DNA of 64,000 nt from Uloborus plumipes (lineage: Eukaryota; Arthropoda; Arachnida; Araneae; Uloboridae), in assembly GCA_038373865.1 (NCBI GenBank), contig JAXGGA010005772.1, positions 1-64,000 of the forward strand. The letters are read 5' to 3'. Positions 50,721 to 61,532 of the stretch are shown here, piece after piece. Position numbers and translations under genes: made by a program. A model generated the notes under the pieces. It was not told the origin of the DNA. It ran no database searches and saw only the letters and a program-made list of their open reading frames with translations. Numbering within the stretch: the first letter of the stretch is position 1; each line of letters starts with the position of its first letter.

Positions 50721-50765
50721 GACGTATGTATGTACGTATATGTATGTATGTGCGTATGTATGTCA
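50721..50765. repeat. GTAT microsatellite
   Basis: Imperfect GTATGTAC/GTATGTGC units. Confidence 0.7.
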
Positions 50766-51090
50766 CATAACTCAAAGACTATATACCGTAGAAGCATTTT
50801 GTTTGATATGTGGGCTCTGAGGGAGATTTTGTTGTGCACCTCCCCTTGTGATTGCATTCGAATGTTCTCAGGGGGGGTTCCCCCTTTTTTGGGGGGTAAA
50901 TCAGTGTTAATTTTAATGCAGATAAAAGTGACATGAATTGGCACGATAACTTGGCGATATATCACCAAGCATTTGGTCACGCCAAATTGGCGACATATCG
51001 CCATGTTGGCGACAAATTTAGCGAGGAAATGAATTCCAGTTCAATTTGGCGCTATTGGCGATATTTTGGGAAAAAATCCGTTGAATAATG

Positions 51091-52552
51091 TTAACCCTCT
51101 CGGCACCCTGGACCTCATATGAGGCTCCTACTTTTGAACTCAATTTTGGAAGAAGTAAACACTTAAAATGATTTTTTTTCACTTAGGAGCCTCATATGTG
51201 ATCTACATGAATAGGTGGAGTCCAGTAGCGAGGCCTCAAGTCATCGAACGATTCGCCGATGACCTGAAGGCAAACCTCATCTTGCACTGGAAGAATTAAA
51301 GTTTTTAAAATTTTATTTTCAGATTATTTTTTCGGATCATTTAATATTCCGAATAATTTTATTTTAGTGCTGCCATCTGATGAGTAAACGATAAAGCGTG
51401 AACTTACGGTCATCACTAAATAAACCGCATCGGTTTTGTGTGTGCGCGCGCAAGTTTTTTCGCTTGTCAGCCATTTCAGCCAATCAGATTCTTTCACAGC
51501 TTCCCTTACATATAGTACGACTCATCGGCGATTACTTTTATGTGCAAAGCATTTTGTTTTTTCTGGCAACTCTCAGTTTTGGCGGATCGGGGGGGTTGGA
51601 TGGGGAAGGGTAAAGATTTTTTTCTCCTGTTCATTCATTCTTTTTCTTTTTTTAATTCGGTGCGTCACATTTAAGAAAAAAAAAGGGGTTGCGGTTAGAA
51701 AAATATTGTTATCTTACGATGGCGCCAATATGAGTCCGACGGGTCGAAGACAATATTGTTTGCAACACTAGTTTTGCCATGGGGGAAAACAGTTTCCTTT
51801 TGTCTTTTGGAATTTCATCGAACTTTCAAAAACGGACATATGTGTGCGTGGTTTAGTTTTTTTACTCTCTCTTTTTAGTTTCAATTATAAATGTTTTTCA
51901 CAAAAAATAGTGCTCGTTGCCGTTCGAGCTTTGCATTTCAGCAAGCTTGAATTTTTCAAATTGAAAAAGAAGCATCTGTGTACTAAGATTTTTACAAGGT
52001 TAGTTGAATTTTTTAATTACTATTTAGTTTTAAAGCTCATGAAAACAACATGAATGATTTTTATCATTTTAAAGTCTTCATTTATTGTGTGAGGAGAATT
52101 TCCTGCTTTAACGGAAATAATGTGCATTACTTGATTTATTTATTTTCAAGTAATACTACTCTGCCTAAATAACAACGATTTTAATGTTTATTTTTCATCT
52201 AATGCTTACTTTAATCTAAATTGAAAAACTGAACTGTAAAAATTTTCCGGGAATTTTCGTGCATCTTTCTTAGTTTCAAAATTCCCGTTTTTGTTACGAT
52301 GACAATGAAGTTTTCTTTTCGGCAGCCCAAAATTTTCAGAAATTTCTGATCACAAACACCCCTGAGCGAAACATGTGGTCTGGTATATTTCTTTAGGGAC
52401 CTGAAAGTTAGCGATGACTGACGCTTGAAGTCACGCCTCGCTACTGGTGGAGTCACTGACGGGAAAAAAAATCATTTTAAGTGTTTATTTCTTCCAAAAT
52501 TGAGTTCAAAAGTAGGAGCCTCATATGAGGTCCAGGGTGCCGAGAGGGTTAA
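51091..52552. mobile_element. piggyBac-type MITE with about 85-base inverted repeats
   Basis: Element 51095-52548 (1454 bases) is flanked by TTAA on both sides. The ends read CCCTCTCGGCACCCTGGACC in both directions, and the inverted repeat continues for about 85 bases with a single change I can see. The Helitron copy at 13735 has the intact site (on its minus strand, GATGTTAAAATCGG), which proves a TTAA-targeted insertion. No transposase frame is recognised inside. Confidence 0.9.
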
Positions 52553-53104
52553 AATCGGCCATATTTAATAAATTAATCATTGTAAAACTTTTTTTTTCTG
52601 CATTGTTTCACGGCAACGTACGGATTTAAATGTTTTATTTGTTATCTTACTCACTCTAAGTACTATTTTAACACTTAAGGCATCTACTAAGAAATTTACA
52701 TGTAAAAGGAAGTAGTGTGGGGTCCATAACAAATTTTTTATACTGGATGCCGGCGAAATATCGACTTTAATAATCTAATCGGGACTTTTAGACACCCGTC
52801 GCTGAAAAAAGTTTTTTTCTCAAGGTAGACCGTGGAAAGCCGGGCAACGCATCCAGTAAATAGTAAACAGTAATAAATTCATTTGGTAAAATACATTAAG
52901 TACAGTACCACAGTTTTCAATACATATAATAATTAACATCTTCAGCAGCTAATAAGCTAAACTGGTTCAGTCTTCAGTTATAACAGGGATTAAGCTAAAA
53001 TTTCAAATACGATCCTCCGAAAATATTACTTTTATATCAAAGTATGAAATATATTTCGATGTCTTTTATATAGTTTGCTCTTCGAAAATTGTATATCTAA
53101 TATG

Positions 53105-53830
53105 TATTAGGGTGAGCCGAAAAAACACTTTTTTTTATTTCGAATTTGTAATAGCGCGGAAAAGTTGCGAGTTATGAAAACAAAAAGAAGGAAAAAAAAA
53201 TTATCGAAATCGGTTGATATCTTCCGATCGCGCATAAGGCCTAAAGTTTGACAAAAAATGAAAAAAACTTCATTTTCGCGATTTTTTTTTAAATTTTTGA
53301 ATTGGATCTTTTCGTAATGTAATAGTGCGGAAAAGTAGCTAATTGTGAAGACAAAAAGAAGGAAAAAAAATTATCGAAATCCATTGATATCTTCCGATCG
53401 CGCATAAGGCCTAAAATTTGACAAAATATGAAAAAAACTTCATTTTTGCAATTTTTTTTGAAAAAATATTGAATGAGATGTTTTCATATTTTTTTCAAGC
53501 GGAAAAGTTGATAGTAATGAAGGCAAAAGGAGGGATTAAAAGGAGGAAAAAAAATTATTGAAATCGATTAATATCTTCCGGTCGTGCCTAGGGCCTAAAC
53601 TTTGACAAAATATGAAAAAACACCATTTTTGCGATTTTTCGTTTACTTTTTTGAATTAGATGTTTTCGTAATGCAATAGTTTGTAACGTTTACTAATATA
53701 GCCTTAAAACATTGTGTTTTGATTCGGTTTTGGTCAGTTATTATCATTCGGTCGCGCATTAACCCCAAAAAAACCCAAAATAAAAATTAAAAAAAGTTAC
53801 ATTTTTACGCGTTTTTGGTTTTTGATAAAT
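53105..53830. repeat. Tandem repeat, about 171-180-base unit, 3-4 copies
   Basis: Each unit has a GCGGAAAAGT segment (53156, 53327, 53499), AGGAAAAAAAATTAT, TGATATCTTCCGATCG, and GACAAAA.ATGAAAAAA. The fourth copy (from about 53675) is degenerate. It starts with GGGTGAGCCGAAAAAACAC. Non-coding. Confidence 0.75.
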
Positions 53831-54071
53831 AATTTTTTGTGAAACAACCATATAATTTTTTTAGACAGACTGATAATAAGATAGAAAAGCAAACTACCGC
53901 AAGTTCAGTCGATGTTATCTAGTAGCTAAGAAACTCTCATGCGCAGACGTCGGGCAGCAATCCAGGCAACGTCGCTAGCCTGGCAACGGCTCTCTCCCAC
54001 TCCATCGCCGATTTCCTAGACCATGTCAGCTGTCTACCTATATCGGTTTTTCAGTCTGCGTTTCTATGTAG

Positions 54072-54589
54072 TAATCGCAGTGTACTATTATTTAGTTCAA
54101 TCTAGCTGTTTTCATTTTGAAAATCTTGTAGTCTTCTCTAATAATGTAGTTTTCTGCTCCGTGTGAATTCGGTGATTTAACGAAAAAATAACAAACGCCA
54201 AATAACAAATAACAAGACAAATACTCTGATAACAAGACAAATATTTGGCTGCTCCACTTTTGGTACTCCAAAAGAACTGCCATCAGACAAGCCGTCCACT
54301 GGAAAACACATCATTAGGTGCTGTACTCAAGGAAGGTTCAATTTAGCACTAGAAATTAATAATGGTGTCTTCGCCAGTAGGCAGTTAGTTTGATGGCAGT
54401 TCTTTGAAGTGCCAAAAGTGGGGCAGCCAAATATTTGTCTTGTTATTAGAGTATATGTCTTGTTATTACATAACTTTTTGTTAAATCATAGAGTCCACAC
54501 ACAGCAGAAAACTACATTATTAGAGAAGACAACAAGATTTTCAAAATGAAAACAGCTAGATTGAACTAAATAATAGTACACTGCAATTA
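54072..54589. repeat. Foldback, arms of about 200-230 bases
   Basis: 54072-54300 and 54385-54589 are imperfect reverse complements: 'GCAGTGTACTATTATTTAG' against its inverse at the far end, with internal TTGTCTTGTTAT repeats and loops. The spacer is about 85 bases. It abuts the GC-rich island at 54591, so the two may be parts of one element. Confidence 0.65.
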
Positions 54590-54590
54590 T

Positions 54591-54760
54591 GGGCGCGTTT
54601 AGAAACTCGCGACCGGTCGCGATCGGTCGACCGATAGCGCCCGCTCGTGTTTAGAAACTCCGGGCGATGACGTCAAACACTGCCCACCCATGTTTAGAAA
54701 CTCCGGTCGTGGTCGTAGCGGGCACGACCGGAGCGCCCGACGATTTGCGCCGGGCAAAAA
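54591..54760. repeat. GC-rich island with three GTTTAGAAACTC repeats
   Basis: GTTTAGAAACTC occurs at 54597, 54649 and 54692, separated by GACCGGTCGCGATCGGTCGA-type palindromes and TGACGTCA at about 54667. It resembles 885-1110 in layout. It is probably a transposon subterminal region rather than a gene. Confidence 0.5.
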
Positions 54761-55176
54761 GGTCACATGATCGGGAAGTGTCGCTTGCGCACAAAAAGTG
54801 CCATTTGACTTTTAGTTTCGCAGCGCAGCCAGCGACGCGCATTTTCTTTTCGGATAATATGAATATATTTTTTTCTTTTCGTCAATGCAATGAACCCTTT
54901 TCTTGTTCTTTCTTCTGTTTATTTTTTAATTTATCTGCAATTCTTTTTTTTGCTTTAATTATAATTAGATGTTTTATTATAAAAAAAATAAATATATATA
55001 TATATATTTTTCTTTTTCATTTAGTTTTTATTATTTATATATTTTATTATTTATTCCTTTAATTACTTTTTTTTCATTTATTTTTTCCATTACCTTTGTG
55101 TAAATATTTTACTTATATTTTTTATTTAATTTATTATTAACCAAAATTATCTTTCTTGTGTACATACCAAATTGAA
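54761..55176. other. AT-rich spacer
   Basis: Includes a TATATATATATAT run near 54992-55007. No gene. Confidence 0.4.
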
Positions 55177-55814
55177 TACCGTAAAATGGGGTGTATAGGA
55201 ACAGCGGGGTCAATCGGAACAAAACTTCCCGACCGTACAAAGAAATTCTTCATAAATATACTATTGGGTATTTTTCGCTATTAATTTTTTTTTTCAGAAA
55301 GGTAAGATCATAGGGAGTAGGAAAAAATTACTTTTGCCAATCTGGCAACGCTACTGGCTGCTAAGGAGGGCTGCACGCGGAATGCTAGAAAACATCACAT
55401 TTCCATAGACTGCAAAACTTCATATGCAAGAACAAACCTTCTTATATTTAAAAACTAAGGGTGGTATGTTTCTATTATACATGTATCTGAACAACAGAAT
55501 ACCCAGGGACGTCATTTCAAGTTTTTCCAGGGGGGGGGCAAAGGGTAAAAACTAGGGATGGACCGGATATCCGGTAACTATCCGGTATCCGGCCTATATT
55601 TTAAGTATCCGGTACTTCCGGATATCCGACCCGGCTGACCTCCCCGGATACGGATATCCGGAACATTTTTGCAGGATATCCGGCAAAGTATCCGGTATTG
55701 ATGTGTGAAATATCCGGAACGGATGGGAGGGTTATCCGGTATGATGTGAGGACCTAAGTGAATATTTCCTTTTTTACAAAAATCCCAGTTAAAAATGTCA
55801 TTGTTTGATAAACC

Positions 55815-57567
55815 TTTTAGATCAGTGGTTCTCAACGGGGGCGATACCGCCCCCCGGTGGGCGGTAGGACAATGTTGAGGGGCGGTGAATCTCTTTTGGG
55901 CAGCAGGGGGGCGGTGGACATATTTTGGGCGGTAAGGGGGCGGTGGGTATATTTTAAAATTTGCGTGAGAGAATATTTTGAGCTGGGGCGATAGAAAACT
56001 CTTTTCCCATAGATCGGTAAGGATAGCTTTAAAAAAATATTTCTAGGGTTATCTCACGAACCCTGACACTTCTTCTAACGTCATCAAATAGCAAATCAGC
56101 CAAAATTTGCCAATAGCACACTTAAATTTCAAAAAAGTTTTTGGAGGTGGGACTTCACTTTCGTAGGGTAACTATCTAAAATAGCCTTAAAATTATGTTT
56201 TGTCGATGTCCATTTAGAAATTGCTCAAGGAAGAGTCCTAATTTCCTCACTCCTCTCTGCTCCCGTAACTTTTATAGCCAAAAATAGCTTAAAATTGCGT
56301 TTTGGAAACTTCACGTTTAAAAAACTTCCAGGGTAAAGATCCAGAACCATCCACCTCTTTCCCTAGCATAACCACATATAGATAAAAAATTTGTTTTTGG
56401 ACATTTCTGTTGAAGAGCTATGGAAACCATCATTTTAAAAGACAGCCTAATGATTTTTTCAAAAATGATTACGGGAGGGAATCTCGAAGTACCCGCTTAC
56501 TCTTTCCCTAATCATGACCAAAAACAGTCTAGAATTGTGTTTCTGGGAAGTCGGTTTCTAAAAATTTCTAGAAGAGAGCCACCAGACTTGACCGAGAAGA
56601 CCGTAGAAAACTCCCAGAACTTTACCATTCCTTCAACCTCAACAGAAATAGTTTGAATTCAAGTTTTTAAGACTTCAATTTCAGAGAACACCGAAAGGAG
56701 CTTTGACTCTCTAACTTGACTAAAATTAGCCTTAAAATAACATTCAATTTTGGAAAAACTTCATGAAGTTTTTCACTCTTGTTAATGTTTCCAAAACTTG
56801 CCTAAAATTGCGTCAAGTGATGTCTCCAAAGGCATACTATAATTGGGTTATTAGGACTTTTTGCATTTTATATAACCTTCAAAGATGTGAAATACTCAAA
56901 AAAAAATTCTCTGAACTGAACTTATCTTGTAATTTGTAAATTTCAGTTACTTTATTTTTTCCCTATTTACTTTTTTCATTTTTTCCCTCCAATTTAAACT
57001 TGATTTATAATCTTTAAGGATGACATATGTACGGGGGGTAGTTTCAAGTCTTTGTCCCCACTGCAAAAAATCGAAAGTCAGGCTTTTTTATTGTCATAAA
57101 TGAGGGATGCGTATTGTATAGTTGCAAGTAAATAAGAACAACACGATTCGAGATTGGATTTTTTGGGGAACTACTTGAACGCAGTGCATTTTTCAAAGTA
57201 TATTGTTTTTCAAAAGAAAAAAAAATATTTCAAATCTTTTTGTTCTTATTTACGTTCAAAATGGGTCACTCATTTAATGGAACTATTCTGGGCAGTTAGT
57301 TGATTCTTTGACACAGCTTTTTGGCGAAAAAATATTGACTGCTTTTTAAAAAAAAAAAAATCTTATGCTTGAAAAGTTTTTTTACTCATAGTCTATTTTT
57401 AATCATCTATTTGGGCAAAATCATAGAGTTAAACTGCGATTCAAGAAAACTTCTTTTCCTTCTCCTCCTCTCAGTTTTACGCCCTTCAGGCAAAGGGGGC
57501 GTTGAAAAAATTTTCAGTCTTAAAGGGGGCGGTAGCTGAAAAAAGGTTGAGAACCACTGTTTTAGAT
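55815..57567. mobile_element. hAT element, CAGTGGTTCTCAAC ends, perfect target duplication
   Basis: Element 55823-57559 (1737 bases) is flanked by TTTTAGAT on both sides. Both ends read CAGTGGTTCTCAAC inward, and a GGGGGCGGT motif is repeated beside each end. These ends are typical of Charlie-like hAT elements. No transposase is visible. Confidence 0.9.
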
Positions 57568-58182
57568 GATGTAATTACTTTTCATCTTTCCTTTTTACCA
57601 ATTTTTGCTTCTAAAACAAAAATTATATGTTATTCCTCCGACTTTGTACTAGACATGAAAGCATTCTGCACATTTGATTTTTCAGAATTTCCTGATAAAG
57701 TATGATTGTTTTCAGCTTTTCAAAAATATTTTAGTTAAAATATTTAGAAAGAAAAAGCTACAAACCTTCAAGGATTAATGTGCGACAAAAGGTTGAAAAA
57801 AACTTACGATCATATCGTTAGTTCATTAAAATTAATCGCAGTAGCTTTTAACATAAATTCTCAAATTATTTTATTTAATTTTTAGTTTTTATACTTCTAA
57901 CAAAAATTGCGATCTATTAACACCCAATGATGTTGTAGTTAGATATTTTTTACTTTGCCACTATAATTGCTTTATTATAATTGAAAATAAGATATAATAA
58001 ATAACCTATCTAACATTGGCAAAAGTGTTCTTCTAGATAATGTTAACATCTGTCCCCATGAATCGTCGCAACTTAGCCATGCTTTTTTTTTTTTTTTTTT
58101 GTGAAAGAGAATTTGAATGTGTGTAAAAAAGTTTTGAATCTTACACTTTGTTTCATTCTTTCTTTTTGTAATCCCTTCCTTT

Positions 58183-59640
58183 CAGAAAAGATATTGCATC
58201 TTTAGAAAGTGTATTTTGTTTATTGGAATTTAAGTAAAACTTTAAGTTAATTATTTAGATATAAGTTTATTAATTTATTTTTTAAAGTGAACATGTTTAG
58301 AATAATTTTTAATAATAATAATAATATATCGGTCACTTCAGCGAAAATGGTACAAATCAGTCCCGATACTTCAGAATTTTGGTAATTAATTTTAATGTTT
58401 ACCACCAATTAATTGTATTTCTTATTTGTTCTCCATCTAATTGTGTGTAACCAAGTATTACTTCTTTAGGCATAAGCCTAAAGGACTCAAAAAAAAAAAA
58501 AAATCTTTGGCAAAAGAAGGAAAAAATGATCTGCCACAGCTTCAAATTGCTAGGACTTAAAATGCAATTTAAGATTAAGCTGAAATGCAACAACGAAACC
58601 ACTTGCAATGCAAGCACAAAATATGCTTCTGACACCCTTTCTGCTGATTTTTATGTATGTAAACAAAAAAATCTTGGAAAAACACTTATTTATCTTTATT
58701 CCTAGATTTTTTATGTTTCAAACTGTCCACTCTGTTACAAGTCTTTCAGAAATAAAATAAGCAATTGCATTCAATGTGATATTTTTTTAAAGTACAAGTA
58801 ATGTATCTACTGTGATTACTTTGATACATTGAATTATATAGTTAGCAACTAAGATAAGTCAAAAATTCTTTGCTGATCATAGTTAATTTGCACTGTGGGA
58901 TGTCCACTCTGTTACAGTCGCATTAATGGTGCAAAAAATATTTTTTTCTTGAAATTGCAGACAGAATTAGTTTTAAGACGTTTAGTCCATTTTATACTTG
59001 TTCTGTAATTAACTTTTCTTTACAATTAGAAATATATTTTTCAAACCTCATTTTTGTCTCTTCTGTTACACAAAGTGGTCAAACTATTCAAAACCCTTAA
59101 TGAATGGCTCATATACAAGCTATTTACACTTTATTATGCACAAATAAACAGTGAATAATTTTTAAAACAACGATTAGTTGGCGAAAATTACTTCATTTGA
59201 TAAACTTAACTAGACAATTTCAGGCATGATTTGTACCATTTTGGCTGGAATCACCCATAAATATAACATTTGCATCTAAGAATTATGTTTATTTTTTTCA
59301 AAATGAAGTTGAATTTCGTTGCGATTGTTTAAGAATTAGTTTATTAATTTGTTTTTAAAAAAGTGAATGTGTTAAGCATGACTCTTAATGTGTTTAAAAT
59401 GATAATTTGCTACTTTTAAGAATGTGTATCTTAATTTTTTGGAACTAAAATAAAATTTCAAGTTGATTAATTAAGTATAAGTTTACTCATTTGTTTTTTT
59501 AAAAAGTGAACAACTTTAGCATAACTCTTAAAAATATATTTAAGCTGCTGATTTGAATCATCAGAAAATATGTACCTTTGTTTCTTGGAGTTATATAAAA
59601 TTTTTAATTGATTATTTGAGTATAAGTTTATTATTATTAT
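58183..59640. repeat. Tandem repeat, about 147-base unit, interrupted by a TIR element
   Basis: 'AAGTTTATTAATTT.TTTTTAAA.AGTGAA' recurs at about 58265, 59336, 59483 and partly at 59621. Each is preceded by a 'GGAATTTAAG...TTAATTATTTAG'-like segment. The element at 58330-59257 interrupts the array. Confidence 0.6.
58330..59257 (-). mobile_element. Non-autonomous TIR element, GGGTCATTCCA family, copy 2
   Basis: The ends are GGTCACTTCAGCGAAAATGG at the left and, reverse complemented, GGGTGATTCCAGCCAAAATGG at the right, both followed by TACAAATCA. The interior is the reverse complement of 5969-6745, including TGTCCACTCTGTTACA at about 58725 and 58902. No coding. Confidence 0.65.
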
Positions 59641-60659
59641 TATTATTTAACACACTGGTCCTGTTTTAATATTTTCTTCTTTAACTTGTATGTTAGAAAA
59701 ATTACATGCATATTCTTCGAAAAAAAAAAAAATTCAAAGCAAAATTTTGCTTTATATTATTACAAAATTAGAAATAAGAAAATGTGTTACTTTTTAATGA
59801 AGTTTAAATTCATAAAATTCTAATGAAATATGTATAAATTAAAAAAAAAAAAAAAAACGTTTATCTAAGCTTAGTTTTTTTTTCTTTCTTTCTTCCTTTT
59901 TTTGTAAGTCAATTATCGTTTACATAATATTGGTGAAATATTTAATAACTGTATCATTTATGTAGAAACTTATTGAAATGATATTGAAACAGAAAAGCTT
60001 TAAAATTTAAACTAAGAATAATTAAAAGTTTAAACTTCGACTACATACAGAAATATTTAATTATATCTTATAAAGTTTTGTCTCTTTTGATTAAAATACA
60101 TAATTTAGAAAGAAATCACAATATGCTAGTGTTTCATTTCATATGTAGCGCTACTTCTGTACAATAAAATAGAGGCTTTAAAAATTAATTTGAAAGTATT
60201 TAACATGCTCTTAAAGAAATGATGCGAGAAACAACTTTGATTTTTTGTTTTGAAGCTGCATTGCATAAAAATAAGCGAACATGCAATTTAATTGTAATGC
60301 CGGATATCCGCAGGATATCCGGCGGTACACTTCCGGATACCTGGGGATATCCAGATATCCGGCTTGGGATGAGCCACCGGATATCCAATATCCGGTATCC
60401 GGCAAAATCACTATCCGGTCCATCTCTAGTTAAAACACAACACAATTTCACCAGAAAACAACAAAAACCACGCCCACTTATATGTAAATACATTGATTTC
60501 TCAAAGTCAGGGGGGGGCAATTGACCCCCCCTGCCCCCCCTAAATGACGGGCCTGAGAATACCACATTAGAATTTACATTTTTTATAAATTGTGTCATAA
60601 AAATGAAGAATTCTGAAAAATGCCATAGGAAAAAAATTTGCGGGGTGAATCGGAACACT

Positions 60660-61094
60660 TAGTTCTGTTGCTCCAATTAAACTTATTTGAAGGAAACTGT
60701 TTGAAAAATCAAGATTCTAACCCCAATTCTTCTAATCAAGACAAGGACAAGGATTTATTACTGTTTAACCCTTCTTGTGAGCAACTAGATCTTAGAATGA
60801 CAGAAAGTTGCAGATTTAAAATGATTTGTGTTCCAGGAGACTTTTTTTTACTTAAAAAACATGGAGGAAAGTCATACAGACTTTATGTAGCAAAAGTCCA
60901 GCACACAGACAGTGATGAATAAGTGGGAAAATCTTACAGGACGATCCCCGAAACCCAGAGATTTCAAGAAACTAAAGAAAAGGAAGCGCTTATCCCGGAA
61001 GATGTTATGAAAAAACTTGAGACAAGCCACAACTGCTAGTTTCAAGGACAAGTACATATTTGTGGACGACATGAGTGACTTCCATTCATGTTAA
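60660..61094 (+). pseudogene. pogo/Tigger-like transposase C-terminal fragment
   Basis: The frame has acidic and asparagine-rich linker sequence, then PGDFFLLKKHGGKSYRLYVAKV, a small beta domain over positions 60834-60900 that resembles the C-terminal GDWVxVxYxGKKFxGxV domain of Tigger-derived proteins. After a stop at 60920-60922 the similarity continues in other frames with PKPRDFKKLKKRKR, then IPEDVMKKLE, then KDKYIFVDDMSDF, ending with TAA near 61094. At least two frame changes are needed, so it is dead. The catalytic DDE part is missing, presumably lost before or with the MITE insertion. Family match is by eye. Confidence 0.5.
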
Positions 61095-61532
61095 ATCTTT
61101 GTATTTCAATTCAAAAGCATTTCTTAAAATTAGTTTTCATTTTTCATAAGTTCAAGATTATTTTGAATTTTGACTAATTATAAACGTTTACTGGTATTGA
61201 AATTATACATTTATTTGACAGAAATTATCTGTTCTTATTCTCCCCCATCAATATTACTCATGTTTGTGAAACCTATTACAGGTTAAATTGAAAAAAATAA
61301 AAATTTTAACATGTGTTCCGATTGACCCCTATCAGCGGGGTGATTCGGAACGCCCATAATTTCCTATATATTTTAATAATAATTGTTCAAAATGTTTTGT
61401 CTTTGCTTGGAATATCAAAAGTAAAGCAAGACCGAAGTTTATACCCAAAAAATCAAATTAAAAAAAAATCTTTTAACTGCTTTTTTTACAATCAAAGCTG
61501 AAAAGTGTTCCGATTAACCCCATTTTACGGTA

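Larger units (their letters stand above)
50430..52856 (+). mobile_element. Helitron-like copy 2 (with a piggyBac-type insertion)
   Basis: From about 50835 the sequence aligns with the minus-strand Helitron at 13735-15549 ('GATTGCATTCGAATGT', the repeated TTGGCGATAT...ATCGCCAA motifs, 'TTTGGCGCTATTGGCG'). It resumes after the insertion ('AAAATCGGC', 'TTAATCATTGTAAAAC') and ends with a decayed hairpin and CCAGT at about 52856 where CTAG is expected. The left part (50430-50830) carries a TACTTCCTTTTAC repeat and GTAT microsatellite of the kind common in spiders. A clean 5' TC end was not found. Confidence 0.55.
55545..60436. mobile_element. Non-autonomous hAT element, TAGGGATGGACCGG ends
   Basis: Element 55553-60428 (4876 bases) has ends TAGGGATGGACCGGATA and, reverse complemented, TAGAGATGGACCGGATA. 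It has repeated GGATATCCGG palindromes near both ends and flanks GTAAAAAC and GTTAAAAC (7 of 8). Without its own insertions it is about 2.2 kb of AT-rich DNA with no transposase. Confidence 0.85.
55496..60563 (+). mobile_element. 168-base hAT-type MITE, copy B, split by a later insertion
   Basis: Outer ends are 55504 (CAGGGACGTCATTT) and 60555 (reverse complement CAGGCCCGTCATTT), flanked by a perfect AGAATACC duplication. The MITE's own sequence is 55504-55552 plus 60437-60555, which totals 168 bases, the size of copy A. Confidence 0.9.
55177..61532 (+). mobile_element. pogo/Tigger-like element, host of a four-level nest
   Basis: Element 55179-61530 is flanked by TA on both sides. The ends read CCGTAAAATGGGGT in both directions and continue with GGAACA-type motifs. 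Removing the nested MITE and its contents leaves about 1.3 kb, which carries a broken transposase C-terminus at 60660-61094. TA duplication and this coding remnant fit the pogo/Tigger branch of Tc1/mariner. Confidence 0.7.
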
